The notes below the pieces were generated by a model. It searched no databases. It was not told where the DNA came from and saw nothing but the letters and a program-made list of their open reading frames with translations. The position numbers and the translations under genes are program-made. A stretch of DNA of 64,000 nucleotides from JBBPZA01 sp963797015. GTDB taxonomy: Bacteria; Actinomycetota; Thermoleophilia; Solirubrobacterales; Solirubrobacteraceae. Location: positions 62,001-126,000 of the forward strand of contig CAWCNV010000010.1 of the NCBI GenBank assembly GCA_963797015.1. The letters run 5' to 3'. Shown in pieces: positions 1 through 9,122 of this stretch (positions within the stretch are counted from its first letter, which is position 1; every line of letters begins with the position of its first letter).

Positions 1-2
1 CG

Positions 3-464
3 CGCGAGTACCGCTCCGACGACGTCGAGGGCACGTTCATCGTGATCGCGGCGACGGCCGACACCGACGTGAACATCCGCGTCTTCGAGGACGCCGAGCG
101 GCGCGCGATGCTCGTCAACGTCGTCGACGTCCCGCCGCTGTGCAACTTCATCCTGCCGGCGATCGTCCGGACCGGCCCGCTCGCCGTGGCGATCAGCACG
201 GCCGGCGCCTCGCCGGCGCTGGCCAAGCGCATGAAGGCCGAGGTCACGGAGCTGTTCGGCGAGGAGTACGCGCGCCTGGCGGTGCTCCTCAACGACGCGC
301 GCGGATGGGCGAAGGGCACGCTGCCCACCTACCAGGACCGCAAGGCCTTCTTCGAGGGGATCGTCAACGGCGACCCAGACCCGGTCGAGCTCCTGCGCGC
401 CGGGGACGAGCAGGCGGTACGCGACCTCATCGCCGCCGCCCAGCGAGTGCACCAGCCGGCGTGA
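3..464 (+). CDS. Precorrin-2 dehydrogenase / sirohydrochlorin ferrochelatase, 5'-truncated
   Basis: C-terminal part of a Met8/CysG-N type protein; the gene starts before the window and is open from base 3. Such enzymes oxidise precorrin-2 with NAD and may insert iron to make siroheme. Visible family signatures are TFIVIAATADTDVN (end of the Rossmann domain), NVVDVPPLCNFILPAI (dimerisation segment) and ISTAGASPALAKR (start of the helical domain). The stop overlaps the GTG of moaC by 4 bp, so the two are probably co-transcribed. The CobA-HemD fusion at 7534 would supply its substrate. It could alternatively lack ferrochelatase activity; sequence alone cannot tell. Confidence 0.85.
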   Translation, partial: REYRSDDVEGTFIVIAATADTDVNIRVFEDAERRAMLVNVVDVPPLCNFILPAIVRTGPLAVAISTAGASPALAKRMKAEVTELFGEEYARLAVLLNDARGWAKGTLPTYQDRKAFFEGIVNGDPDPVELLRAGDEQAVRDLIAAAQRVHQPA

Positions 465-946
465 GCGACCCGCGCGCGCTGACCCACCTCGACTCCTCCG
501 GACGCGCGCGCATGGTGGACGTCGGCGACAAGCCGGCCAGCGACCGCCGCGCGGTGGCGCGAGCGGTCGTTCGTATGTCGCCCGAGACAGCCGCCGCGGT
601 GGCTGGCGGCGACGCGCCCAAGGGCGACGTGCTCGGCACCGCACGGCTCGCCGGCATCCAGGCGGCCAAGCGTACGGGCGACCTGATCCCGCTCTGCCAC
701 CCGCTCGGCCTGACCTTCGTGGACGTGGAGGCGTCCGTGGACGACGGGCAGGGGACCGTGACCCTCACGGCCGAGGCCCGCACGACGGCGCAGACCGGAG
801 TCGAGATGGAGGCCATGACCGCGGCCGCGGTCGCCGCGCTGACCGTCTACGACATGGTCAAGGGCCTGGAGCGCGGAGTCCGGATCGCCGAGGTCGCCCT
901 GCTCGAGAAGTCCGGCGGCCGAAGCGGGACCTGGCGCCGCGGGTGA
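461..946 (+). CDS. moaC: Cyclic pyranopterin monophosphate synthase MoaC
   Basis: Second step of molybdopterin synthesis: converts 3',8-cyclo-7,8-dihydro-GTP to cyclic pyranopterin monophosphate in the cytosol. The 161-residue product is the usual size. Family motifs are DLIPLCHPL near residue 70 and GVEMEAMTAAAVAALTVYDM followed by VKG, which carries the conserved Asp-Met-x-Lys of the active site. GTG at 461 overlaps the preceding stop (GTGA) and gives the usual N-terminus (LTHLDSSGRARMVDV). mogA follows 61 bp downstream on the same strand, making a small cofactor cluster. Confidence 0.95.
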   Translation: MSDPRALTHLDSSGRARMVDVGDKPASDRRAVARAVVRMSPETAAAVAGGDAPKGDVLGTARLAGIQAAKRTGDLIPLCHPLGLTFVDVEASVDDGQGTVTLTAEARTTAQTGVEMEAMTAAAVAALTVYDMVKGLERGVRIAEVALLEKSGGRSGTWRRG

Positions 947-1007
947 CATCGTCCTGATCGCGGGCCGCGACCGGCGTCGGCGCGGCGGCTGACTATCTTC
1001 CGCGAGC

Positions 1008-1472
1008 GTGCGCACCGCGATCATCACGATTTCGACCCGGGCGGCGCTGGGGGCGGTCGAGGATCTCTCGGGGCCGCGGCTGGCCGCGGTCGCCGAGGAG
1101 GCCGGCGCCGACATCGTCGCGGCCGAGGTGCTGCCCGACGACAAGCAGCTGATCGAGGCGCGGCTCACCTACCACATCGGCACCGGCTGCTCGTTCGTCT
1201 TCACCACCGGCGGGACCGGCTTCACCCACGACGACGTGACCCCGGAGGCCACGCTCGGGGTCATCGACCGCGAAGCTCCCGGCTTCGCCGAGGCGATGCG
1301 CGCGGAGTCGCGGCTTCACACGCCGCTGGGCATCCTCACCCGCGGCGTGTCGGGCATCGCCGATCGCACCCTGATCGTCAATTTCCCCGGCAACCCCAAG
1401 GCCATCGACGAGCTCTTCCCGGTCATCGCCCCGACTCTGCTGCATGTGCACGAGACGTTGAATCGTGCGTGA
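1008..1472 (+). CDS. mog: Molybdopterin adenylyltransferase-type protein (MogA/MoaB)
   Basis: 154 residues beginning with GTG. MogA/MoaB proteins adenylylate molybdopterin before molybdenum insertion. The MPT-binding signature TTGGTGFTHDDVTPEA is at about residues 66-81, and NFPGNPKAIDELFP, the second conserved block, lies near the C-terminus. Members are either MogA or the shorter MoaB; they cannot be separated reliably by eye. It lies 61 bp after moaC, and its stop faces the stop of the FAD oxidoreductase on the other strand. Confidence 0.88.
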   Translation: MRTAIITISTRAALGAVEDLSGPRLAAVAEEAGADIVAAEVLPDDKQLIEARLTYHIGTGCSFVFTTGGTGFTHDDVTPEATLGVIDREAPGFAEAMRAESRLHTPLGILTRGVSGIADRTLIVNFPGNPKAIDELFPVIAPTLLHVHETLNRA

Positions 1473-1485
1473 CCGGGGCCGCCGC

Positions 1486-2873
1486 CTACTCCGCGGGCGG
1501 GATGTTCTGGTTGAGGCGGAACAGGTTCTCCGGGTCCCACTTGCGCTTGATCTCGCGCAGGCGCGCGTACTTGTCCGCGCCGAGGGCCGACTCGATCCGC
1601 TGGCTGCCCTCGTCGCCGAGGAAGTTGAGGTAAGCCCGCCCGCTCGCCCACGGCCGCATCGCCTCGGCGATGTCGCGGATGTAGGCGATGTTGCGATCGG
1701 AGTCGGCCGGGTCGGCCCACATGCCGAGGTAGTGGACGTTCCACGGCGCCTGGCGCTCGCCGAAGGCAGTGGCGTCTTCGTCGACGCGCGCGATCGCGCC
1801 GCCGCCCGGGAACAGGAGGATCTGGGTGAGCGGCGAGACGGGCTCGCGTCGCGCGGGCGACCAGGGCGTCGATCGCCTCGTCGGGGAGATCGGACAGGAA
1901 GTCGGCCTTCCAGTAGTTCTGCATCCCGGACTGGTTGCCCGGGTCGATGAGCTGCTGGACGGCCACGTAGGGCATCGGCTGGAGCATGTCCATCGCGGCC
2001 ATCTCGCGCAGCGGCGCGAACGCCCGCTCCCCATCCTCCACCGGCCCCGCGTACATCGCGATGATCCCGATGACCGGCTGGCCACGAACGGGCTCGGGGA
2101 CGAACTCCTCGGGCGGCGCCGTGAGGAACGCGAGCGCTGCGCCCACCTCGTCGGGCGCAGCGGCCATGAAGTCGCGGAACGCGCGCACGATCTGTCCGGC
2201 CATCTGCCCCGGGTACATGAGCATCCCGCCCAGCACGATCGGGCCGATCTCATGCAGGCGGAAGTGGAACGCGGTGACCACGCCGAAGTTCCCGCCCCCG
2301 CCGCGCAGGCCCCAGAAGAGCTCGGGGTTCTCGTCCTCTGAGGCGACGACCTTGCGCCCGTCCGCGGTCACCACCTCCGCGCGCAGCAGGTTGTCGCAGG
2401 CGAAGCCGCACTTGCGCTCGATCCAGCCACTCCCGCTTCCCAGCGTGAAGCCGCCGACGCCGGTGCCCGACATGCGGCCCCCGGTCACCGCCAGGCCGTG
2501 CTCCTGCGTGGCCGAATCGATCTCGCCCCAGGTGCACCCGCCCTCCACCCGCGCGGTGCGTGCCTCGGCGTCCACTTCGATGCCCTTCATCCCGCGCAGG
2601 TCGACGCACACGCCGTCGGCGCACACCGCCGACGCCCGTGACCCCGTGGCCGCCGCCGTAGACCGAGAGCGGGAGCCCGTTGTCACGCGCGAGGCCGACC
2701 GCGGCGGCGACGTCGTCGGCGTCTGCGCAGCGCGCGATCAGCGCAGGGCAGCGGTCCCACATGCCGTTGAACATGCGCCGCGCGTCGTCGTAGCCGTCGT
2801 CGCCGGGGCGCAGCAACGTGCCCTTGAAATCGGGAAGCTCGAGGTCGGGCGTCGGGGCGAGAGCGTCGGCCAT
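1486..2873 (-). CDS. FAD-binding oxidoreductase, berberine-bridge-enzyme type, two frameshifts
   Basis: Reconstructed across three reading frames it is a coherent FAD-linked oxidase of about 460 residues: MADALAPTPD start (ATG at 2873), FAD-binding SVYGGGHGVTGVGG, then VCADGVCVDLRGMKG, GSGSGWIERKCGFACDNLL, LFWGLRGGGGNFGVVTAF, and the C-terminal signature KWDPENLFRLNQNIPP. Each break behaves as one surplus base on the coding strand, the first around 2625-2632 and the second around 1836-1850. Because all three segments keep family motifs on both sides of each break, recent mutation or base-calling error is more likely than old decay. The substrate is unknown. It stands alone, convergent with mog and divergent from ccmA. 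Confidence 0.8.
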
Positions 2874-2975
2874 GTTGGTGGGTGCTCCTGGTGGTCGGGA
2901 ACGGATCGCCGGGGCCGCCGCCCCCGGCGCGGCCGATACTACGCAACGCCCTAAGCCTTCGCTCAAGAATCTGGC

Positions 2976-3665
2976 ATGGGAGACGAGCAGCCCGTCATCG
3001 AACTCGAGGACGTGACCCGTCGCTACGGCGAGCGCGACGCGCTCGCCGGCGTCAGCGTGCGCGTGCCCGCCGGCGCGACACTCGCCGTGCTCGGCCCGAA
3101 CGGCGCCGGCAAGACGACGCTGCTGCGCATCCTCGCCACGCTCCTGCGACCGCACGGCGGCAGCGTCCGGGTGCTCGGGCGCGAGCTGCCCGCCGAGGGC
3201 TGGGCCGTACGCGGGCGGATCGGCCTGCTCGGCCACGAGCCGCTGCTCTACCGCGACCTCACCGGTCGCGAGAACCTGCGCTACCACGCCCGCCTGCACG
3301 ATGTGGGCGAGGAGCGGATCGCGACGTTGCTCGACGATACGGGCATGGCGCACCGGGCCGACGAGCCGGTGCGCCTGCTGTCGCGGGGCATGGTCCAGCG
3401 CCTCGCCGTGTGCCGAGCCGTGTTGCACGACCCCGAGCTGCTGCTGCTCGACGAGCCCACCTCGCACCTCGACCCGGTTGCGGCGGAGCTCGTCGAGCCG
3501 CTGGTGGGCCGCGATTCGGGCCGGACGCGCGTGGTGGTGAGCCACGACCCGTTTGGCAGCGTGGCCGACGCCGACCTTGTCTTGGGGCTGAAGCGAGGGC
3601 GGGTCGAGCTGGCGGGGCCCGCCGCCGACGCGGGGCGAGCCGCGCTCGGGGAGCTGTACCGGTGA
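2976..3665 (+). CDS. ccmA: Heme exporter ATP-binding protein CcmA
   Basis: ABC ATPase of 229 residues for cytochrome c maturation. Walker A is GPNGAGKTT at about residue 39, the signature is LSRGMVQR (Arg replaces the second Gly of LSGGQ) and Walker B is LLLLDEPTSHLD. A switch His is seen in VVVSHD. Assignment to CcmA rather than a generic ABC protein rests on the next genes, ccmB, ccmC and a ccmD-sized protein, all in the same direction. CcmA works with CcmB and CcmC at the membrane to release holo-CcmE; no ccmE, ccmF or ccmH is present in this window. Confidence 0.85.
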   Translation: MGDEQPVIELEDVTRRYGERDALAGVSVRVPAGATLAVLGPNGAGKTTLLRILATLLRPHGGSVRVLGRELPAEGWAVRGRIGLLGHEPLLYRDLTGRENLRYHARLHDVGEERIATLLDDTGMAHRADEPVRLLSRGMVQRLAVCRAVLHDPELLLLDEPTSHLDPVAAELVEPLVGRDSGRTRVVVSHDPFGSVADADLVLGLKRGRVELAGPAADAGRAALGELYR

Positions 3666-3708
3666 ACGCGGTCAGGACGCGGCGCGGCGATGGCGGCGGG
3701 GTCGGGGC

Positions 3709-4371
3709 GTGAGGGCGGTCGGCGCGCTTCTGCGCAAGGACCTTCGTGCCGAGCTCCGCACCGGCGAGACCGTGCCCGCGATGTGCCTGTTCGCGGTCAC
3801 GACGTTCGTGATCTTCCACTTCGCGCTCGACCGCGCCTCGGTCTCCGGAGATCTCGCCGCGGGGGTGCTGTGGGTCACCGTCCTGTTCGCGTCGGTGCTG
3901 GGCGTCAACCGCCTGTTCGTCGCCGAGCGCGAGCAGGGCGGCTTCGACGGCTTCCTGCTCGCCCCCGTCGATCGCACGGCGATGCTCGGCGCCAAGGTGC
4001 TCGCGCTGCTGGCGTTCCTCGCGGCGGTCGAGCTCGTCGCCGTGCCGGCATTCGCGGTCCTGCTGCTCGAGCCCGCGCCCGACCCGAGACTCGCCATAGT
4101 GCTCGCGCTCGGCGACATCGGCATCGCCCTGGTCGGAACGCTCACCTCCGCGCTCGCCGTGCAGACACGCGCGCGCGACCTGATCGTCCCGATCATCGCG
4201 CTGCCGCTGTTCGTGCCGCTGGTGATCGCCGCCACGAACGCCTCCAGCCCGCTGCTGGCCGCCGGCGGCGCGGGCTCCGTACCGCTTAAGTGGCTGGCCG
4301 TACTCGCGCTCTATGATCTTGTCTTCGGGCTGGTCGCCTACGCGGTGTTCGACTTCCTCCTGGAGGACTGA
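3709..4371 (+). CDS. ccmB: Heme exporter membrane protein CcmB
   Basis: 220 residues with about six hydrophobic segments, the size and layout of CcmB. The N-terminal cytosolic stretch LRKDLRAELRTGE and the following TFVIFHFALDR segment are typical of the family. It starts with GTG 43 bp after ccmA and its TGA abuts the GTG of ccmC with no gap (TGAGTG), which implies translational coupling. It forms the membrane part of the CcmAB transporter that acts on CcmC/CcmE in cytochrome c maturation. Confidence 0.85.
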   Translation: MRAVGALLRKDLRAELRTGETVPAMCLFAVTTFVIFHFALDRASVSGDLAAGVLWVTVLFASVLGVNRLFVAEREQGGFDGFLLAPVDRTAMLGAKVLALLAFLAAVELVAVPAFAVLLLEPAPDPRLAIVLALGDIGIALVGTLTSALAVQTRARDLIVPIIALPLFVPLVIAATNASSPLLAAGGAGSVPLKWLAVLALYDLVFGLVAYAVFDFLLED

Positions 4372-5109
4372 GTGACCTACGGCAAGGGCCTACCCGGCCT
4401 CACAGCCCTCACGTGCCTCGTCCTCGCCGGCGGCTTCGCGCTGGTCGCCTTCTACGCGCCCACGGACGTCGACCAGGGGCTGATCCAGAAGATCTTCTAC
4501 CTCCACGTCCCGCTCGCGATCGTGACGCTCGGCGGCTTCGTGGCCGGCGGGATCCTCGCGATCGGGTACCTGCGCACCGGCGAGCGCCGCTGGGACGTAC
4601 GCTCCTACGTCGCGATCCACTTGAGCCTGATCCTGGGCGTCGCGGTGCTGCTCACCGGCGCGATCTGGGCGCGCGCCTCATGGGGCGTGTGGTGGGAGTG
4701 GAAGGAGCCCACGCTGGTCTCGTTCCTGATCGTCTTCCTGCTCTACGCGACCTACCAGCCGCTGCGCTTCTCGATCGAGGACCCCGAGCGCCAGAGCCGC
4801 TACGCGGCCGTGTTCGCGATCACCGCCGGGGCCTTCGTGCCGCTCAACTTCATGGCCGTGCGGCTGGCCCAGCCGCTGATCCACCCGCGCGTGTTCGCGA
4901 CCGCGGGCGGCGGCATGGACGGCCCGATGTGGCTCACCTTCCTCGTCTGCCTGACCGGCATGACGCTGCTGTTCGTCACCCTGTGGAAGTACGAGATGAC
5001 CTCCAAGCACGCCAAGCAGCAGCTGCGAGCCCTGCGCCGCGCGCTGGGGGGCGATGAGGCGCGCGAAGGTCGCAGCGCGGCGCCGGCGAGCACGAGCGCG
5101 CGGGCCTGA
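4372..5109 (+). CDS. ccmC: Heme-handling membrane protein CcmC
   Basis: 245 residues with six predicted membrane helices and the tryptophan-rich heme loop WGVWWEWKEP (about residues 103-112), which corresponds to the WWD motif of CcmC/CcsA proteins. Candidate heme-ligand histidines flank it (FYLHVPLA, IHLSLILG, and LIHPRVF). CcmC delivers heme to CcmE outside the membrane. The last 30 residues are a charged, Ala-rich tail. The gene abuts ccmB and overlaps the start of the ccmD-like gene by one base. Confidence 0.88.
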   Translation: MTYGKGLPGLTALTCLVLAGGFALVAFYAPTDVDQGLIQKIFYLHVPLAIVTLGGFVAGGILAIGYLRTGERRWDVRSYVAIHLSLILGVAVLLTGAIWARASWGVWWEWKEPTLVSFLIVFLLYATYQPLRFSIEDPERQSRYAAVFAITAGAFVPLNFMAVRLAQPLIHPRVFATAGGGMDGPMWLTFLVCLTGMTLLFVTLWKYEMTSKHAKQQLRALRRALGGDEAREGRSAAPASTSARA

Positions 5110-5318
5110 TGCCCGCCCAGGAGCTCAGCGAGGCGGGCAAGTACCTTGCCGGCGCGTATGGCGTCTTCCTCGCGCTGCTACTGGTCTACGTGGTGATCAT
5201 GGCCATCAAGCTGAGTCGCATGGAGAGCGAGCTGAGCGAGCTCGCCGAGCTCGCTCGCGCGCGAGCGGACGAGGAGCCTCGCGAGCGCGAGCGCGAGCGC
5301 GAACGGGAGCCCGTATGA
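5109..5318 (+). CDS. Small CcmD-like membrane protein
   Basis: 69 residues: a short N-terminus, one membrane helix (GAYGVFLALLLVYVVIMAIK), then a charged coiled-coil-like tail of Glu/Arg that ends in repeated Glu-Arg dipeptides. Size, topology and position directly after ccmC fit CcmD, which stabilises the CcmABC complex, although CcmD proteins are too short and variable for firm sequence recognition. The stop overlaps the hemA ATG by 4 bp (ATGA). The DNA for the tail is a simple GAGCGC-type repeat at 5278-5305. Confidence 0.65.
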   Translation: MPAQELSEAGKYLAGAYGVFLALLLVYVVIMAIKLSRMESELSELAELARARADEEPREREREREREPV

Positions 5319-6646
5319 GCGAGCTGCTCCTGCTCGGCGCCTCGCACAAGACGGCGCCCATCGCGCTCCGCGAGCGCGTCGCGCTCACCGAGAGCCAGGC
5401 GGACGAGTTCGTCCGAACGCTGCTGGCCGCCGACGCAGTCCAGGAGGCGGTGGCGATCTCCACCTGCAACCGCACCGAGCTCTACTTCGTGTCCGGCGAC
5501 CCCGTCGAGGCCGAGACGGTCGCGCTCGGGCTGCTGGCCCGCCAGGCCGGCATCGGGCCGACCGAGCTGGCGCCCGCGATCTACTCGCTGCGCAACTGCG
5601 ACGCCGCCCGGCACCTGTTCCGCGTCGCCGCCGGGTTGGAGTCGATGATCGTCGGTGAGGCCGAGGTCCAGGGCCAGGTGCGCCGCGCCTACGAGCGCGC
5701 GCTTGCCGCGGGCTCCACCGGACCGCTCACCAATCGCGTGTTCGCGGCGGCGCTGGTCACCGGCAAGCGTGCGCGCGCCGAGACCGCGGTCGGAGAGGGC
5801 GCGACCAACGTCCCCGCCGTGGCGGTCGCGCTCGCGCGCGACGTGCTCGGCGAGCTAGATGGCCGCCAGGTCATCGTCCTCGGCACGGGCGAGACCGGAG
5901 AGCTCACCGCGGAGGCGCTCGCCGGCCGGGGGGCGGACACGGTCTTCGTGGCCAACCGCCGGCGCGATCGCGCGCAGAGCCTGGCACACCGTTTCGGCGG
6001 CCAGGTGGTCGGCTTCGACCGCTTCCCGGACGAGCTGCAGCGAGCCGACATCCTGGTCGCCTCCACCTCCTCGCCGCACGCGATCGTCGGCGCCGAGGAA
6101 CTCGAGTCGGTGATGGCCGGCCGTCGCGACCGGCCGCTGCTGCTGGTCGACATCGCCGTGCCGCGCGACGTCGAGCCGGCGTGCGCGGCGGTCGAGGGAG
6201 TGACCCTGTACGACATCGACGACCTCCAGGCGGTGGTGGCCCGCCACCGCTCGGGCCGGGAGAGCGAGGCCGAACGCGCCGAGGAGATCGTCGAGCAGGA
6301 GATCCAGCGCTTCGCCCAGTGGTTGGGCTCGCTGGAGGTGCTGCCCACCATCCAGGCGCTGCGCGGCCGCGCCGGGACGATCGTCGAGCGCGTGCTCGCC
6401 GAGAACTCAGGCCGCTGGGAGACGATGTCGGAGCGCGACCTGGAGCGCATCGCGCTCGTCGCGCGCGCCGTCGCCAACCGCCTCCTGCACGAGCCGACGG
6501 TGCGCCTCAAGGACGCGCCACGGGACCGTGCCCACGCGCGCATGCACCTCCTGCGCGAGCTGTTCGCGCTCCACGAGGACACGCCCGGCCTCGGCGAAGA
6601 GGGCGAGGCGGCGGAGGTGCGCCGGCTTCCGCGGCGCGAGGAGTGA
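5315..6646 (+). CDS. hemA: Glutamyl-tRNA reductase HemA
   Basis: 443 residues. First committed step of C5-pathway heme synthesis: NADPH reduction of glutamyl-tRNA to glutamate-1-semialdehyde. The catalytic Cys51 sits in ISTCNRTELY, the tRNA/substrate segment is GLESMIVGEAEVQGQVRRAY, the NADPH domain has VLGTGETGEL near residue 180, and the helical dimerisation domain ends with MHLLRELFAL. ATG at 5315 is chosen because it gives the standard MSELLLLGASHKTAP N-terminus and overlaps the preceding stop by 4 bp. hemC follows with another 4-bp overlap. Linkage to ccm genes couples heme supply to cytochrome c assembly. Confidence 0.96.
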   Translation: MSELLLLGASHKTAPIALRERVALTESQADEFVRTLLAADAVQEAVAISTCNRTELYFVSGDPVEAETVALGLLARQAGIGPTELAPAIYSLRNCDAARHLFRVAAGLESMIVGEAEVQGQVRRAYERALAAGSTGPLTNRVFAAALVTGKRARAETAVGEGATNVPAVAVALARDVLGELDGRQVIVLGTGETGELTAEALAGRGADTVFVANRRRDRAQSLAHRFGGQVVGFDRFPDELQRADILVASTSSPHAIVGAEELESVMAGRRDRPLLLVDIAVPRDVEPACAAVEGVTLYDIDDLQAVVARHRSGRESEAERAEEIVEQEIQRFAQWLGSLEVLPTIQALRGRAGTIVERVLAENSGRWETMSERDLERIALVARAVANRLLHEPTVRLKDAPRDRAHARMHLLRELFALHEDTPGLGEEGEAAEVRRLPRREE

Positions 6647-7537
6647 GCAGGCCGATCCGCCTGGGCACGCGCGGCAGCGCGCTGGCGCTGGCGCAGGCCG
6701 GGATCGTGGCCGAGGCGCTCGGGGGGGCCGAGCTGGTCGCCATCGCGACGGGCGGCGATCGCGGTGCGGGCGCGCAGGACAAGTCGCGCTGGGTCGACGC
6801 GATCGAGGAGGCGCTGCTCGCGGGCGAGGTGGACCTGGCCGTCCACTCCGCCAAGGACGTCCCCGGCGAGCTGGCCGACGGACTCGGACTCGTCGCCGCC
6901 CCGCGCCGGGGCGAAGCCCGCGACGCCCTGTGCGGCGCGGGCGCTCTCGACGATCTGCCCAAGGGCGCCCGGGTGGGCACGAGCAGCCTCCGCCGACGCG
7001 CGGCGCTGCTGGCCGCGCGCCCCGACCTCGACGTCGTCGCCCTGCGCGGGAACGTCGACACGCGACTGCGCAAGCTCGCCGCCGGCGAGGCCGACGCGGT
7101 GGTGCTGGCCAAGGCGGGACTCGACCGCCTGGGTCGGAGCGAGGAGGCGGGCGGCGGTTCTGCCGCTGGCGCTGATGGTCCCCGCGCCCGGGCAGGGAAC
7201 GCTCGCCCTGGAGGCGCGCGCGGACGACGAACGCGCGCGCGAGGCGGCGGCGCGGATCGCCGACGAGGCCGCCATGCGCGAGCTCCGGGCGGAGCGAGCG
7301 CTGGTCGAGCGTCTCGGGGCGACGTGCCACACGCCGGTCGGCGCGCATGCGGCGAGCGAAGGCGTGCTGCTGCGCGTTCACGCGTTCGTCGGCCTGCCCG
7401 ACGGCTCGGAGTGGGCGCGCGACGAGCTCGCCGGGCCGCTCGAGGACCCCGGGGGCCTCGGCCGCGCGTGCGCCGAGCGCCTGCTCGGCGCGGGCGCCGG
7501 GGGCATCCTGAGCCGCGCCCAGGAGGTCGCGGCGTGA
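6643..7537 (+). CDS. hemC: Porphobilinogen deaminase HemC, one frameshift
   Basis: Assembles four porphobilinogens into hydroxymethylbilane. GTG at 6643 begins SRPIRLGTRGSALALAQA, followed by DLAVHSAKDVP, GTSSLRRRAALLA and LRGNVDTRLRKLAAGE in one frame. The gene then needs a +1 shift near 7149-7158 (GCGGGCGGCGG, one surplus G) to continue as LPLALMVPAPGQGTLALEAR and the cofactor-attachment segment LGATCHTPVGAH, where Cys binds dipyrromethane. The corrected product is about 297 residues, normal for HemC. Everything except one base is conserved and the gene is normally essential, so a sequence error is the likeliest cause. It overlaps hemA and the cobA-hemD gene by 4 bp each. Confidence 0.9.
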
Positions 7538-9015
7538 GCGCGGGCATCGTGCATCTGGTCGGAGCAGGACCGGGCGATCCCGGGCTGCTGACCGCCCGCG
7601 CGCTCGAGCTCATCGCTGCGGCCGACGTGATCCTGCACGACCGGCTCATCCCCGCCGGGGCGCTGGACGGCGCGCGACCCGAGGCGGAGCTCTCCTACGT
7701 CGGCAAGGCGCCCGGGCGCCCCTCGATCGACCAGGAGGAGATCAACCGCCTGCTCGTCGAGCACGCTCGCGCCGGCCGGCGCGTCGTGCGCCTGAAGGGC
7801 GGCGACCCGCTCCTGTTCGGGCGCGGCGGCGAGGAGGCCGAGGCGCTGCGCGAGGCCGGCGTGGCGTACGAGATCGTGCCCGGCGTGACCGCGGGGATCG
7901 CCGCGCCCGCCTATGCCGGCGTGCCCGTGACCCATCGCGAGCTGGCCAGCGCGGTGGCCTTCGTGACCGGCCACGAGGATCCGGGCAAGGAGGACGAGGC
8001 GCTCGACTGGGACGCGCTGGCCCGCTTCCCGGGCACGCTGGTCCTGTACATGGGTGTGCGCCGCCTGGGCGAGATCGCCGAGCGCCTGATCGCGGCCGGG
8101 CGGCCGGCTGAAGAGGCCGTCGCGGTGGTCGAGCGCGGAACCCTTCCCGGTCAGCGCACCGTGCTCGCCACCTTGGGGACCATCGCCCGGCGAGCGAAGG
8201 AGGAGGAGGTGAGCCCGCCCGCGGTGACCGTCGTCGGACCCGTCGCGGCGCTCGCCGAGCGCCTCGCCTGGTTGACGGCGCGGCCCCTGCACGGACGCAG
8301 CGTCGCGGTCACGCGCGCCCGCGCGCAGGCCTCCGGCCTCGCCGCCCGCCTGCGCGAGCTGGGGGCCGAGGTGCTCGAGGCACCCGCGATCCGCGTCGTT
8401 CCGCGTCCCGGCCCGGCGCCCGACCTGGCGCGCTACGACCTCGTTTGCCTGACCAGCCCCAACGGCGTACGGCTGCTGTTCGAGCGTCTGGCCGCCGCCG
8501 GGCGCGATGCGCGCGCGCTGGCCGGGGCGACGGTGGCCGCGATCGGCCCCGGGACCGCGGCCGCCCTGCGCGAGCACGGCGTGCTCGCCGACGTCGTGCC
8601 CGAGCGCTTCGTGGCCGAGGGCCTGGTCGAGGCGCTCGAGGGCATCGTGGTGCGCCGGGCGCTGATCGCCCGCGCCGCGGGCGCCCGCGACGTCCTCCCC
8701 CGTGCACTGCGCGAGCGCGGCGCCGAGGTCCACGTGCTCGAGCTCTACGAGACTGTCGCGGAGGAGCTCGACGACACCGCGCGCGAGGCCCTGCGCAGCG
8801 TGGACTACGTAACCTTCACCTCCTCCTCCACCGTGCGCTTCCTGCTCGGCGCGGCGGGCGGGCCCGAGGCGCTCGACGGGGCGCGGATCGTCTCGATCGG
8901 CCCGGTCACCAGCGCCGCGCTGGCCGAGCACGGGCTCGAGGCCCACGCGGAGGCCGAGCGCCACGACGTCGACGGGCTCGTCGACGCGCTACTGGCCGAC
9001 GCCGCCGGGCGCTGA
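7534..9015 (+). CDS. Uroporphyrinogen-III C-methyltransferase / uroporphyrinogen-III synthase fusion (CobA-HemD)
   Basis: 493 residues with two enzymes. Residues 1 to about 245 are SUMT, which methylates uroporphyrinogen III to precorrin-2: VHLVGAGPGDPGLLT, VRLKGGDPLLFGRGGEEAEAL and VPGVTAGIAAPAYAGVP are the SAM-methyltransferase motifs. Residues from about 250 onward are HemD, which closes and inverts ring D of hydroxymethylbilane: GRSVAVTRARAQASGLAARL, CLTSPNGVRLLFERL, TFTSSSTVRFLLGA. The fusion feeds both protoheme (HemD) and siroheme/cobalamin (SUMT). The truncated dehydrogenase at the window start would act next on precorrin-2. GTG at 7534 overlaps the hemC stop. Confidence 0.95.
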   Translation: MSAGIVHLVGAGPGDPGLLTARALELIAAADVILHDRLIPAGALDGARPEAELSYVGKAPGRPSIDQEEINRLLVEHARAGRRVVRLKGGDPLLFGRGGEEAEALREAGVAYEIVPGVTAGIAAPAYAGVPVTHRELASAVAFVTGHEDPGKEDEALDWDALARFPGTLVLYMGVRRLGEIAERLIAAGRPAEEAVAVVERGTLPGQRTVLATLGTIARRAKEEEVSPPAVTVVGPVAALAERLAWLTARPLHGRSVAVTRARAQASGLAARLRELGAEVLEAPAIRVVPRPGPAPDLARYDLVCLTSPNGVRLLFERLAAAGRDARALAGATVAAIGPGTAAALREHGVLADVVPERFVAEGLVEALEGIVVRRALIARAAGARDVLPRALRERGAEVHVLELYETVAEELDDTAREALRSVDYVTFTSSSTVRFLLGAAGGPEALDGARIVSIGPVTSAALAEHGLEAHAEAERHDVDGLVDALLADAAGR

Positions 9016-9122
9016 CACGAAGCGCTCGCACAGCAGCGCGCGGGTCGTCGGCCGGAAGCGGCCGCTTCGGCACGCCGGCGGTTTGTCTTTAGCCCGCCCC
9101 GGCGGCGATAAGGTGCGCGCCC

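Noticed and set aside
329..1168. Long open frames antisense to moaC/mog and to many other genes
   Set aside because: In DNA this GC-rich, antisense and alternate frames stay open by chance; these lack family motifs, have Arg/Ala-dominated composition and overlap well-supported genes.
5278..5305. Regulatory tandem repeat in the GAGCGC run
   Set aside because: It lies inside the ccmD-like coding region and encodes the Glu-Arg tail, so it is explained by coding.
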